The notes: generated by a model not told the origin, from the letters alone. Counted from the first letter of the stretch, positions 1-6,502 are shown. The stretch is DNA of 8,829 nucleotides from Bacteroidales bacterium (GCA_900752535.1 CAADVV010000091.1:1-8829); one strand, 5' to 3'. A program made the numbers and translations.

Positions 1-46
1 GAATAATTCTCAAAAATCAGCCGCCTGAAATATCCAAACCTCAATG

Positions 47-92
47 CAACAAAAAGAGAGGCTGTGCCGTAAAACTGAATTATGACACAGCC
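47..92 (-). terminator. Intrinsic terminator of the 754-residue secreted protein gene
   Basis: On the minus strand GGCTGTG (92-86) pairs with CACAGCC (66-60) across a 19-base loop, and the stem is followed directly by the T-rich run TCTCTTTTTG (59-50). It lies about 67 bases past the stop codon at 160, the right place and orientation to end that transcript. The form, an RNA hairpin followed by a U-tract, is that of a Rho-independent terminator. Confidence 0.8.
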
Positions 93-159
93 CCACTTTA
101 GAAACAGACGAAATCAGCTATTTAACAATGATGGTAGTAACGGGACTATGTGATCTCGA

Positions 160-2424
160 TTATTTTACCATTACTTTTCTAAAAGTTCCATTGGACATAC
201 GTATGATATTGATTCCTTTATGCGGTGCATTCAGTTTTGTCCCGTCAAGCGAATATATTGATTCTACCTCTATATTTGTTACGCTTTCCAACACATTGAC
301 TGCATTTGGAACCGTGCTTATAAACTGCCATGGTGAAAGAGTTGATGAAGCACGCTTGTCTTCATAACCATATTCAGAACTCATCGTCCAAGCCCATTGC
401 TGGAATCCATTCAGTCCCGAATATGAATAAGAATGGGAATCACCGGGTAAAGTTTTTTTATCAATAAAGATAAGTTGCGTTTCTCCTTCTTTGGCATCTC
501 TCGTAATTCTGAATTCATCAATCATAAATTCCCATCCGTAGAATGAGTTGATACAGAATTGTTCCATTTTGTCCGGAGAGATAATTTCTACCGGGAATGA
601 TCCTGAGAACATTCCATATCTGGGGTTACCTTCTATTGGAGTGTATGAAAGTAATAGATAATTTGAAGATGAGGAAAGATTGACCATAAGCTGATCATCA
701 ATCATTCCGTATGCTGTCAGAGTTACTATATAACGGTCCGATTCGCCGGTCCAAAAGACGGGAGACTTCACATACGAAGGAAAATCGGCATCGTTAGTTC
801 CTCCTATCATGCCATTGCATATAGCATTTGATTGCCCGGACCATCCGGGGTTAGAGCAGTATTCATCCAATGATATCTCTGTATGATTATTTAGCAGTTC
901 GGGAGATGAGAATGAGTCGGAAGAAGATGAGAAACCATTGAAATCCTCTGCTGTCACCTCCATATTAGGAATATCATTATTTATTTTCCTCACTCCCATA
1001 AGAGTGAGATTATTCTTATCCGCTTTTACCGAAGGCTCGAAGTTAAGGGTAAATGAATTTTCCGTAACATCTGATGGTGAAGATACCACAGGCGCGTGAA
1101 GTCCGAATGCATGCGACAGAATTGATCCTGACAAACGAGAATCCTGACATGCCTGAACACTATAGAAATATTCTCCAGCCGGATCGAAGTCATCGAAGAA
1201 ATATTCTGTGCCGTCAACTGTGACATATTCGTTGCCATTATCCATAACTACGGGCTTCAGATCGCCGGGTCGGTAGTAGCCGTATTCGACATTGTCAATA
1301 ACAATATATCCGCCTTTGTCAGAGCCTGTGACTAAGAGTCGGCACCCGAACATATCCACATTGCGGCTGAGGAAGTTGTCGATGTCGACGGATGTGACGC
1401 CATCCTGATTTTCAAGAATGTAGTCCAGATTGAAAGTGGCGACTTTCACCCATTTCGAGCCATTCCACACCTCGTTGACAAGTTTCATGTTGCTGACATT
1501 TTCGATAGTCCCGTCGGGAGATACCACGCGACACCAATATTTGCAATGTGTGTAGTGAGTATTGGTCTGCGGCAGTGAAACACGGCTACCGGAGCGCATA
1601 ATCAGACCTTTGGAATTTTCAGAGCCTTCGTTTTCAGACAGCGCCGTGTTTCCGGTGGATGACCATACGTCAGGGATAGTCTTGCCCTGAGCGAGAGCCT
1701 CGAAGTCTTCGACTGTATTTACGTCGGTATCGGCTGTGTATATCATTTCCATGATATTCAGGCGATAATCCTGAGCGCAGCGGGTGGGCAACCATTTGAA
1801 GAGAATGCCGTCAGGGCGGTATTCCGGCTCAAGGGGTTGTGGATTACCGAGTATGGTGGGTGTGCATCCCACTTCAACATCGTGCACATAAAGTTCGCCC
1901 ATGCAGAAGAAATCTATGAATCCGTCAGAGCTTCCCGTGCGATTGGTGGTGGTCATTGTCAGGGTCTGTGTCTCGCCCGGCTCGATGTTGAACTCAAACG
2001 AGGCACGGTCGCAGTCACTGCTCTGGTAATCGCCATAATCCACGGTAGTCATGAACCAAGTGGCATTTTGGGCGGTTGCAGGACATTCAACGGTGATAAC
2101 AATTCTCACAGTTCCCGAATAATCGTTCAATGGGGTGTCGAGCACGGCACCACGGCTGCCGTCGGCTGCTGATCTCATGTAGCACATACCACCGGCTTGA
2201 TAGATATTGCCGCCAAACCAACCTGGTTGCGACGTCAGCGACGGATCGATGTGCATTTCATCGTATGTTCCCTCAAACGAACAGAGGGCGCGGGTGTCTG
2301 GATTACCGTATTCCCCTGCTGAAAAACGGGAGAAATCCTCGTGCACCAGAATCTCTTCCTGCTGTGCGAAACCCTGAATCGCGCTAATGAGACAGAGCAG
2401 TATGGTCAAAGATTTTATAATCAT
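160..2424 (-). CDS. Secreted multi-domain beta-sandwich/FN3-like protein with T9SS-type C-terminal tail
   Basis: This is a 754-residue protein of unknown specific function. A typical Sec signal peptide covers residues 1-20 (basic K4, hydrophobic core, cleavage likely after G-F-A). The body looks like three jelly-roll-like modules, roughly residues 28-190, 240-390 and 480-650. Each has an acidic opening motif (HEDF, VEDF, AEDF) and aromatic/Gly-rich strands, and the linkers between them resemble fibronectin type III repeats. This recalls choice-of-anchor J/MAM-like modules of Bacteroidales surface proteins, though I could not run a profile search. The last 32 residues (IYSLDGTKLNAP ... FRKVMVK) have the look of a type IX secretion type A sorting domain, so the product is probably exported and surface-attached or released. 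ATG at 2424 is chosen because it begins the signal peptide. There is no Shine-Dalgarno, as is usual in this phylum. It lies 30 bases downstream of the 195-residue frame and is probably co-transcribed with it. Its 3' third is markedly more AT-rich than its 5' half. Confidence 0.85.
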   Translation of the reverse strand: MIIKSLTILLCLISAIQGFAQQEEILVHEDFSRFSAGEYGNPDTRALCSFEGTYDEMHIDPSLTSQPGWFGGNIYQAGGMCYMRSAADGSRGAVLDTPLNDYSGTVRIVITVECPATAQNATWFMTTVDYGDYQSSDCDRASFEFNIEPGETQTLTMTTTNRTGSSDGFIDFFCMGELYVHDVEVGCTPTILGNPQPLEPEYRPDGILFKWLPTRCAQDYRLNIMEMIYTADTDVNTVEDFEALAQGKTIPDVWSSTGNTALSENEGSENSKGLIMRSGSRVSLPQTNTHYTHCKYWCRVVSPDGTIENVSNMKLVNEVWNGSKWVKVATFNLDYILENQDGVTSVDIDNFLSRNVDMFGCRLLVTGSDKGGYIVIDNVEYGYYRPGDLKPVVMDNGNEYVTVDGTEYFFDDFDPAGEYFYSVQACQDSRLSGSILSHAFGLHAPVVSSPSDVTENSFTLNFEPSVKADKNNLTLMGVRKINNDIPNMEVTAEDFNGFSSSSDSFSSPELLNNHTEISLDEYCSNPGWSGQSNAICNGMIGGTNDADFPSYVKSPVFWTGESDRYIVTLTAYGMIDDQLMVNLSSSSNYLLLSYTPIEGNPRYGMFSGSFPVEIISPDKMEQFCINSFYGWEFMIDEFRITRDAKEGETQLIFIDKKTLPGDSHSYSYSGLNGFQQWAWTMSSEYGYEDKRASSTLSPWQFISTVPNAVNVLESVTNIEVESIYSLDGTKLNAPHKGINIIRMSNGTFRKVMVK

Positions 2425-2454
2425 TTTTCTGTTGATTTTTAATTGCTGTTATTG

Positions 2455-3042
2455 TCAGGCTGTCTTGATCTTGTAATAATTCTGTCCGACACGCACGATA
2501 TACAGTCCGGCAGGTAGGTGGATACTCATTGTTTCTCCAGTAGCCTCAGCTTTGGTAATGAACATTCCCTTAATATCGTAGACCGCGATTTCCGTTCCCT
2601 TAGCCGCATCAATCTCTATGCCGCCGACAGCACCACGCACGCTGGCCTGTGTCTCAGGGCTGACTGTGGCGATTCCTGATTTTTCGGCGGTGACGGCGAC
2701 TCTGGTGAAGAGAGCAACCTGCGAGGCGGAATCGAACGAAGAGATGATGTTTATTTCCACCCAATCTTTGTCTTTCATTTCTTCAGGCAGCATGAAACTG
2801 TAGGTGATAATCTCTTCCGACTCTGAATCGCGGGTGATTTGTCCGATTTCGACAGGACTACCTGTGTTTCCTTTATAGTCGGCCGTGAGGGTGATGGGGG
2901 CGGATTTCTTGCCTGAGTAAGCAGTAATGGCGAATTTGCATTCGTTCACGTCATTGGTCGAGAAACGCGGCATGGTGATACCGGCCTTCTCTCCGGCGTT
3001 GCCGAAAGATGCAAAGCAATATGTCTCGTTATATCCGGGCAT
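2455..3042 (-). CDS. C-terminal remnant of a secreted protein with T9SS-like tail (195 residues, no signal peptide)
   Basis: The frame starts mid-domain: the first residues (MPGYNETYCFASFGNAG) resemble the interior of the beta-sandwich modules in the neighbouring 754-residue protein (compare its NPGWSGQSNAIC). No signal peptide is present, although a C-terminal sorting domain is. That tail occupies about residues 126-195 (VYDIKG, then LPAGLYIVRVGQNYYKIKTA) and matches the usual T9SS type A pattern, which needs Sec export to work. The only ATG available is 3042, because an in-frame TGA sits at 3081-3079. Upstream sequence in the next frame reads as coding and would join smoothly if one G in the run at 3062-3064 were removed. 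I therefore read this as the 3' part of a damaged gene rather than an intact one; it may still be translated. The open frame itself is certain, its status as a functional gene is not. Confidence 0.6.
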   Translation of the reverse strand: MPGYNETYCFASFGNAGEKAGITMPRFSTNDVNECKFAITAYSGKKSAPITLTADYKGNTGSPVEIGQITRDSESEEIITYSFMLPEEMKDKDWVEINIISSFDSASQVALFTRVAVTAEKSGIATVSPETQASVRGAVGGIEIDAAKGTEIAVYDIKGMFITKAEATGETMSIHLPAGLYIVRVGQNYYKIKTA

Positions 3043-3220
3043 CGACGGTCTGGCCTCGTCTCCCTCGATATTCGAATGTCAGGGAGAGCCGGATGACCGC
3101 CCTGCTGCCGGACAGTCGCTCGAGCTGTTGTCCGCCGAGACTGTCAGCCACGGCGTTGTCTGGCTCCGCTACAAGTTTCACCGGGCGCCGGACTGCAAGT
3201 TCTGACAGGTTGTGAATCAT
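3043..3220 (-). pseudogene. Frameshifted upstream fragment of the 195-residue secreted protein
   Basis: In the frame shifted by one base from the downstream gene, 3220-3065 reads MIHNLSELAVRRP, then VKLVAEPDNAVADSLGG, then AVIRLSLTFEYRG. Third positions are GC-rich, like those of neighbouring genes, and the strand pattern is FN3-like. Removing one G from GGG at 3062-3064 would give ...FEYRG-DEARPSMPGYNET..., fusing it with the downstream frame. No signal peptide can be found further upstream before the divergent flavodoxin gene, so the 5' end has been lost as well. This is inference from reading frames only. The frame also partly overlaps the divergent promoter region, so its upstream limit is uncertain. 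Confidence 0.4.
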
Positions 3221-3257
3221 CCTGGAAACAATGAACCTATTAACATCAAAACACCTT

Positions 3258-3283
3258 AATATGAGTCTAAAATATGAGTCTAA
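3258..3283 (+). repeat. 13-bp tandem duplication over the flavodoxin start codon
   Basis: The unit AATATGAGTCTAA occurs twice in perfect tandem (3258-3270 and 3271-3283), so the start codon is duplicated. Because 13 is not a multiple of three, the first ATG (3261) opens a different frame of 31 codons that ends at 3356, inside the real gene. Only the second ATG (3274) gives the lipoprotein signal peptide. Confidence 0.85.
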
Positions 3284-3855
3284 CCAAATCAATTTTCACT
3301 GCCCTGACATTCGTGCTGTCGCTCTCAGCCTGCGCGTCGGGAAAAACATCAGATAAGGATGCCGGACAGACACAAAACCCTAATGATATGAAATCGGTAA
3401 TAGTTTATTTCACACACTCAGGCAACACCGAGCTCGCAGCCAAAGATCTGGCTACCGTCACCGGTGCCAAGCTGGTCAGGCTGTTTCCTCAGCAGCCCTA
3501 TTCGTCAGAAGATGTCGACTGGGTCAACGAGAAATCACGCTGCACTCAGGAACATCTCAATCAGTCACTCCGTCCGGCCATCAAGCCGGTCGATATCGAC
3601 TGGGCACAGGTCGACACGGTTTTTATCGGATTCCCGATATGGTGGCATGAGGAGCCGGCCGTGATTCGCACATTCCTCGACGACTACCACAATCAGCTCA
3701 AGGGCAAGGTGCTCTATTCCTTCTGCACCTCATATGAGAGCCCGATGTCGGAAGCTGACGCCATGCTGAGAAAGGGTTATCCCGACCTCAACTGGAAGAC
3801 CGGTCTCCGTCTGCCCGCCAAGCCCGCAGAAATCGAGGCATGGATTAAGCAGTAA
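3274..3855 (+). CDS. Flavodoxin-family lipoprotein
   Basis: This 193-residue protein belongs to the flavodoxin fold, closest in my reading to the Flavodoxin_4 group common in gut Bacteroidales. The N-terminus is a lipoprotein signal: a hydrophobic stretch (residues 6-16), then the lipobox L17-S-A-C20, so the mature protein should be anchored by Cys20 in the cell envelope. After a short linker the flavodoxin core starts at residue 40. Its first strand VIVYF is followed by T47-H-S-G-N-T52, the FMN phosphate-binding loop. F117-IGFPIWWHEEP128 is the second flavin-contacting loop, carrying the aromatic pair W123-W124, and YSFCTS is a later strand. The protein would bind FMN and transfer electrons; partner and substrate are unknown. 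ATG 3274 is chosen over ATG 3261 because only it gives the signal peptide. It is followed after 160 bases by the antiporter gene on the same strand and is divergent from the damaged secreted-protein gene. Confidence 0.85.
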   Translation: MSLTKSIFTALTFVLSLSACASGKTSDKDAGQTQNPNDMKSVIVYFTHSGNTELAAKDLATVTGAKLVRLFPQQPYSSEDVDWVNEKSRCTQEHLNQSLRPAIKPVDIDWAQVDTVFIGFPIWWHEEPAVIRTFLDDYHNQLKGKVLYSFCTSYESPMSEADAMLRKGYPDLNWKTGLRLPAKPAEIEAWIKQ

Positions 3856-3949
3856 GGTTTTTAAAGTTTCAGAAATTACATATCATATACCCGGGCGGGA
3901 AGAGGTTGTCTGAAGAGGAGCCTGCTTCTCGCTCTGTCTGTTTTTGTAG

Positions 3950-3982
3950 TTTGTCTCAGCAACCACCCTGTCTGTCGGTTTG
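3950..3982 (+). promoter_or_regulatory. Possible -33/-7 promoter for the antiporter gene
   Basis: TTTG at 3950-3953 and TCGGTTTG at 3975-3982 resemble the Bacteroides -33 and -7 boxes (TTTG; TAnnTTTG, here with C for A at the second base). The 21-base spacer is slightly longer than usual. A start near 3987 would leave a leader of about 30 bases before ATG 4016. The match is imperfect, and read-through from the flavodoxin gene is the alternative. Confidence 0.3.
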
Positions 3983-4015
3983 TTATAGTGTCAGGCAATT
4001 TTAACGTAATTTTTT

Positions 4016-5635
4016 ATGAAAAATAACACCGTCAAGCAGCCTGAGTCGCCCGTAACGGCCTCAGGGCGCAAGAAAAACCTAACGACGGCCCATGGCACCC
4101 TCACAATGTGGGCGATGGCTATTCTTATCATAACGTCGATTCTGAGTCTTCGCGGACTCCCGTCAGAAGCCAAATATGGTGTGCAGTCCGTTTTCTATTA
4201 CCTTTTTGCTGCGGCGGTGTTCCTGCTCCCGTTCGCCCTTGTCTGCGCCGAACTGGCCTCGACCTATACAAAATCGGGCGGTCTCTACCGCTGGGTGGCC
4301 GAAGCTTTTGGTCAGCGTTTCGGGTGGTTGGCGATGTTTCTGGAGTGGCAGACCATTGTGATTTGGTTCCCGACCGTACTGATGTTCGCGGGCGCCTCTC
4401 TCGCCCATATGTTCTGGCCCGAGAGTTTCGACCAGGCGCTGGCGTCAAATAAGGTCTATACGCTCGCCATAGCCCTGTTAGTCTACTGGCTCGCCACGTG
4501 GAATGCATTGCGGGGCCAGAAGTCAGCCAATATCCTGAGTACGTACGGTGGTCTTGTCGGAACAATCATTCCGGGTGTCGTCCTGATTGTGCTCGGCATC
4601 ATCTACTTCTGTATGGGAAAACCCGACTCGCTCCAGCAGCTTCCGTTCTTCCCCGACTTCTCCAATATCGGCACCATTGTGCTCGCCGCCTCTATCTTCC
4701 TGTTTTATGCAGGCATGGAGGTGCAGGCTGTTCATGTCAACGATATGCAGAATCCGGCCAAAAACTTCCCTAAAGCTGTTTTCGTGTCAATCCTTGTCAT
4801 CGTGCTGGTATATTCGCTCGGCACTCTCGTTATCGGACTTGTTATCCCGTCTGAGAACATCGATCTGCTTCAGGCGCTGCTCATGGCCTACAAGAGTCTA
4901 TGGGCAAGCTTCGGCCTGGGCTGGATGGGCAACGTCATGGCTCTCTTCATCATGTTCGGTGTCATCGGTCAGGTCAGCGCTCTTGTGACCGGCCCGTCGA
5001 CCGGTCTGATGGCCGTGGCTCAGAGCGGTTACCTGCCATGTTCGCTCCAGCGCGTTAATAAATACAACGTCAATGTGCCCGTGCTGCTGATACAGGGTGC
5101 GTTCGTGTCGCTGATGCTGTTGCTGCTCATCATACTTCCCACCGTTGAGTCTGCCTATCAGATTATGTCGCAGATGGCCACAATCATCTATCTGGTGATG
5201 GTGATAGTCATCTACGGAGCTTTCATTCGTCTGCGCCGCACACAGCCTAACAAGAAACGCGGCTACAAGGTGCCCTTCGGACGCGTCGGTGAGGTCATTG
5301 TCTGCACTCTTGGTATTCTGGGGGCACTCCTCGCTATGGTACTCAGCTATCTGCCGCCGTCCCAGATTACCACCGGTTCACCTGTGGTCTATATAGGCAT
5401 CATTATTGTCGGTGTCGGTGTCATCATCGCCCTGCCGCTCGTAATCTATCACTTCCGCAAACCGTCGTGGCGTAATCCCGACTCACACTTCTATCCATTT
5501 GACTGGCAGATCGAGGGTCGCAACCCCTCTGAAGTATCTAAGTGGCCGGCAGGCTACGAGCCTACCGAACTGGAGGTAGAAGACGCTGAGACACGCTGCA
5601 TAGCTTGTCAAGCGTCAGACAAGAAGCAGTCTTAA
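4016..5635 (+). CDS. gadC: GadC-like amino acid antiporter (APC superfamily)
   Basis: This 539-residue inner-membrane protein has about 12 hydrophobic segments and resembles E. coli GadC (511 residues), the glutamate/GABA exchanger of acid resistance. Matching blocks are C77-AELA with SGGLYRWV at 87-94 (GadC: CAAEMA ... GGVFAWV); P210-FFPDFS followed by IGTIVL and then GMEVQAVHVNDMQNP; the substrate-region motif G326-PSTGL; and SYLPPSQI before the last two helices. An N-terminal hydrophilic stretch of about 27 residues and a C-terminal cytoplasmic tail of about 60 follow the family layout. In E. coli the tail plugs the transporter at neutral pH; whether this one does is inference. The tail also carries a CxxC pair (C528, C531). 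No glutamate decarboxylase or glutaminase gene is adjacent here, so the substrate is predicted from similarity only. ATG 4016 has no Shine-Dalgarno but sits in an AT-rich leader. Confidence 0.8.
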   Translation: MKNNTVKQPESPVTASGRKKNLTTAHGTLTMWAMAILIITSILSLRGLPSEAKYGVQSVFYYLFAAAVFLLPFALVCAELASTYTKSGGLYRWVAEAFGQRFGWLAMFLEWQTIVIWFPTVLMFAGASLAHMFWPESFDQALASNKVYTLAIALLVYWLATWNALRGQKSANILSTYGGLVGTIIPGVVLIVLGIIYFCMGKPDSLQQLPFFPDFSNIGTIVLAASIFLFYAGMEVQAVHVNDMQNPAKNFPKAVFVSILVIVLVYSLGTLVIGLVIPSENIDLLQALLMAYKSLWASFGLGWMGNVMALFIMFGVIGQVSALVTGPSTGLMAVAQSGYLPCSLQRVNKYNVNVPVLLIQGAFVSLMLLLLIILPTVESAYQIMSQMATIIYLVMVIVIYGAFIRLRRTQPNKKRGYKVPFGRVGEVIVCTLGILGALLAMVLSYLPPSQITTGSPVVYIGIIIVGVGVIIALPLVIYHFRKPSWRNPDSHFYPFDWQIEGRNPSEVSKWPAGYEPTELEVEDAETRCIACQASDKKQS

Positions 5636-5675
5636 GAACCCTATAATTGAGATTTCCTGACCCGGTATAACTGCC

Positions 5676-5712
5676 CGGTGAGAGGCGTCGCGTTTGCGGT
5701 GTCCTCTCGCCG
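5676..5712 (+). terminator. Long hairpin downstream of the antiporter gene
   Basis: CGGTGAGAGGCGTCGC (5676-5691) pairs with GCGGTG and CCTCTCGCCG (5696-5701, 5703-5712) around the loop GTTT, with one bulged T at 5702 and three G-T pairs. This 16-bp stem lies 41 bases past the stop. It is not followed by a proper U-run (CTTTCG only), so it may end or protect the transcript without being a classical intrinsic terminator. Confidence 0.55.
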
Positions 5713-5752
5713 CTTTCGCGTGACCTTGTATCGTCCGGTTTTCGGAGAGGAT

Positions 5753-5783
5753 AAAAAACAAAAGGACAGTCTCACGACTACCC
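5753..5783 (-). terminator. Intrinsic terminator of leftward noncoding unit B
   Basis: On the minus strand GGGTAGTC (5783-5776), loop GTGA, GACTGTCC (5771-5764) forms an 8-bp stem with two G-T pairs, followed at once by TTTTGTTTTTT (5763-5753). It points left. No protein gene on that strand ends nearby, so its natural customer is the transcript starting near 6232. Confidence 0.7.
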
Positions 5784-5996
5784 TTAAGCTTCAAATACAC
5801 AATTATCTATAAAACAACTATTTTATACTTTGTTCAACAATTCTTCGTTCTATTCCTTTCAAGTCAATTTACATTATGCTCTCATATTCAGTTTGAAACG
5901 AGACTCTGCGCCATTCAGCCGCTATGATATGAAAACAGCTCTCAAGCCGTCTCACCCCTAAGTGAAAGCCGGTTGAAAGCCGCCAGTCAGGGCGTA

Positions 5997-6033
5997 GTCA
6001 CACCTCGCCGTGCGAGGGCGTTTCCGCCGTGAC
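5997..6033. other. Possible compact three-way junction
   Basis: GTCAC (5997-6001) pairs with GTGAC (6029-6033). Between them lie CCTCGC/GCGAGG (6003-6008 with 6012-6017, 3-base loop) and GCG/CGC (6018-6020 with 6025-6027, loop TTTC). The three stems are nearly contiguous, as in a small junction fold. It would be part of unit B RNA. The pairings are seen directly; the folded form is inference. Confidence 0.35.
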
Positions 6034-6039
6034 ACAAGT

Positions 6040-6066
6040 TTCCGTTTTTTGCCTCGGCAACCGGAA
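6040..6066. other. Bulged hairpin
   Basis: TTCCG (6040-6044) pairs with CGGAA (6062-6066), enclosing TTGC/GCAA (6049-6052 with 6057-6060) around the loop CTCG, with a T-rich bulge on one side. It lies within unit B, next to the junction at 5997-6033. Confidence 0.4.
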
Positions 6067-6091
6067 TGATGAGGGAGGGGGGTGCCGAATT

Positions 6092-6108
6092 AGACGCTTG
6101 GAGCGTCT
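6092..6108. repeat. Perfect short palindrome with TTGGA loop
   Basis: AGACGC (6092-6097), loop TTGGA, GCGTCT (6103-6108). The geometry (6-bp stem, 5-base loop containing TGGA) is the same as in the palindrome at 6529-6545, although the stem bases differ. Confidence 0.6.
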
Positions 6109-6211
6109 GCTACTTGAATCTTGGCAATGATTTCCTCTTCGTTATAGCCCTGAGCTGTGAGAAGAATAAATCACTTTAAACTTGCTTCACTTTTTGGTCA
6201 TAGAGACAAGC

Positions 6212-6237
6212 GCATCATTGTCGCGCGTTTCTGATGC
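6212..6237. promoter_or_regulatory. Inverted repeat over the unit B start site
   Basis: GCATCA (6212-6217) and TGATGC (6232-6237) form a perfect 6-bp inverted repeat with a 14-base spacer. The right arm overlaps the last base of the -7 box and the probable start site. It could be an operator or, in RNA, a 5'-terminal stem. The promoter of unit A begins its transcript with the same GCATCA but lacks the second arm. Confidence 0.4.
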
Positions 6238-6302
6238 AAAATTACAACCATTTTCACTATAAGCAAAGAGTTGTGAAGATTTTTTAGGTTAAAAAGAGTT
6301 AA
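6237..6302 (-). promoter_or_regulatory. Strong -33/-7 promoter of unit B with paired TTAAC upstream element
   Basis: Read leftwards: TTAAC (6302-6298), 5 bases, TTAAC (6292-6288), 20 bases, TTTG (6267-6264), 19 bases, TAATTTTG (6244-6237), then CATCA. The -33 and -7 boxes match the Bacteroides consensus (TTTG; TAnnTTTG) exactly, including the spacing. The two TTAAC boxes lie inside the palindrome GGTTAA/TTAACC (6287-6292 with 6299-6304). A start at about 6229-6232 is expected. Confidence 0.75.
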
Positions 6303-6310
6303 CCAAAATT

Positions 6311-6324
6311 ATGTTGTACGACAT
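6311..6324. promoter_or_regulatory. Operator-like near-palindrome
   Basis: ATGTTGTACGACAT is a 14-bp palindrome centred on GTAC with one mismatched position in each arm. It lies just upstream of the paired TTAAC element of the unit B promoter, where a dimeric regulator could bind. No regulator gene is in view. Confidence 0.3.
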
Positions 6325-6333
6325 CTCTTTTTA

Positions 6334-6380
6334 ACACGACATGCATCGGCAATCCGGACTACGTTTAGTCGTGTGTCGTG
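6334..6380. other. Alternative hairpins upstream of the unit B promoter
   Basis: ACACGAC (6334-6340) can pair with GTCGTGT (6368-6374), or its last six bases can pair with GTCGTG (6375-6380). Inside, GACTA (6357-6361), loop CGTT, TAGTC (6366-6370) is a competing stem that shares bases with the first. These pairings exclude each other. Confidence 0.4.
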
Positions 6381-6473
6381 ACGGTTTTCGACCGGGTGTA
6401 AGCCCCACTGCCCGCTCGCAATCTTATGAAATTGCAGCAGGTCGTATATTCAGATAATCCTATTGAATCGGAG

Positions 6474-6502
6474 AGATGGCCGACTGTCGGCCCGGGCCAT
6501 CT
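6474..6502. other. Mutually exclusive hairpins
   Basis: AGATGGCC (6474-6481) pairs perfectly with GGCCATCT (6495-6502) across 13 bases. The same left arm can instead form GGCCGA (6478-6483), loop CTG, TCGGCC (6487-6492). Both are perfect stems that share bases. On the plus strand the outer stem is followed by TTGAGTTT, a weak U-rich tail. Confidence 0.45.

Larger units (their letters stand above)
5753..6232 (-). ncRNA. Candidate noncoding RNA unit B, about 480 nt
   Basis: The unit is bracketed by a very good -33/-7 promoter at its right end and an intrinsic terminator at its left end, both on the minus strand. I found no convincing coding frame inside: only peptides of 3 to 8 codons, among them an overlapping ATGATGCGC.../ATGACC... 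pair near the 5' end. It contains stems at 6212-6237 (overlapping the start site), 6092-6108, 6040-6066 and a possible three-way junction at 5997-6033. It does not contain the signature motifs I know for tmRNA, RNase P RNA, SRP RNA or common riboswitches. It would run convergently towards the antiporter gene, stopping about 120 bases short. Existence of the transcript is inferred from signals, and its function is unknown. It could alternatively be the leader of a lost gene. Confidence 0.45.

Noticed and set aside
5615..5800. 61-codon minus-strand frame overlapping the antiporter 3' end
   Set aside because: It runs through the leftward terminator at 5753-5783 and the long hairpin at 5676-5712, and resembles no protein.
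6071..6085. G-rich tract as a G-quadruplex
   Set aside because: Only one G3 and one G6 run; four G-runs are needed for an intramolecular quadruplex.
6383..6393. GGTTTTCGACC as a tRNA T-arm
   Set aside because: No acceptor, D or anticodon stems at the right distances and no matching 3' end.
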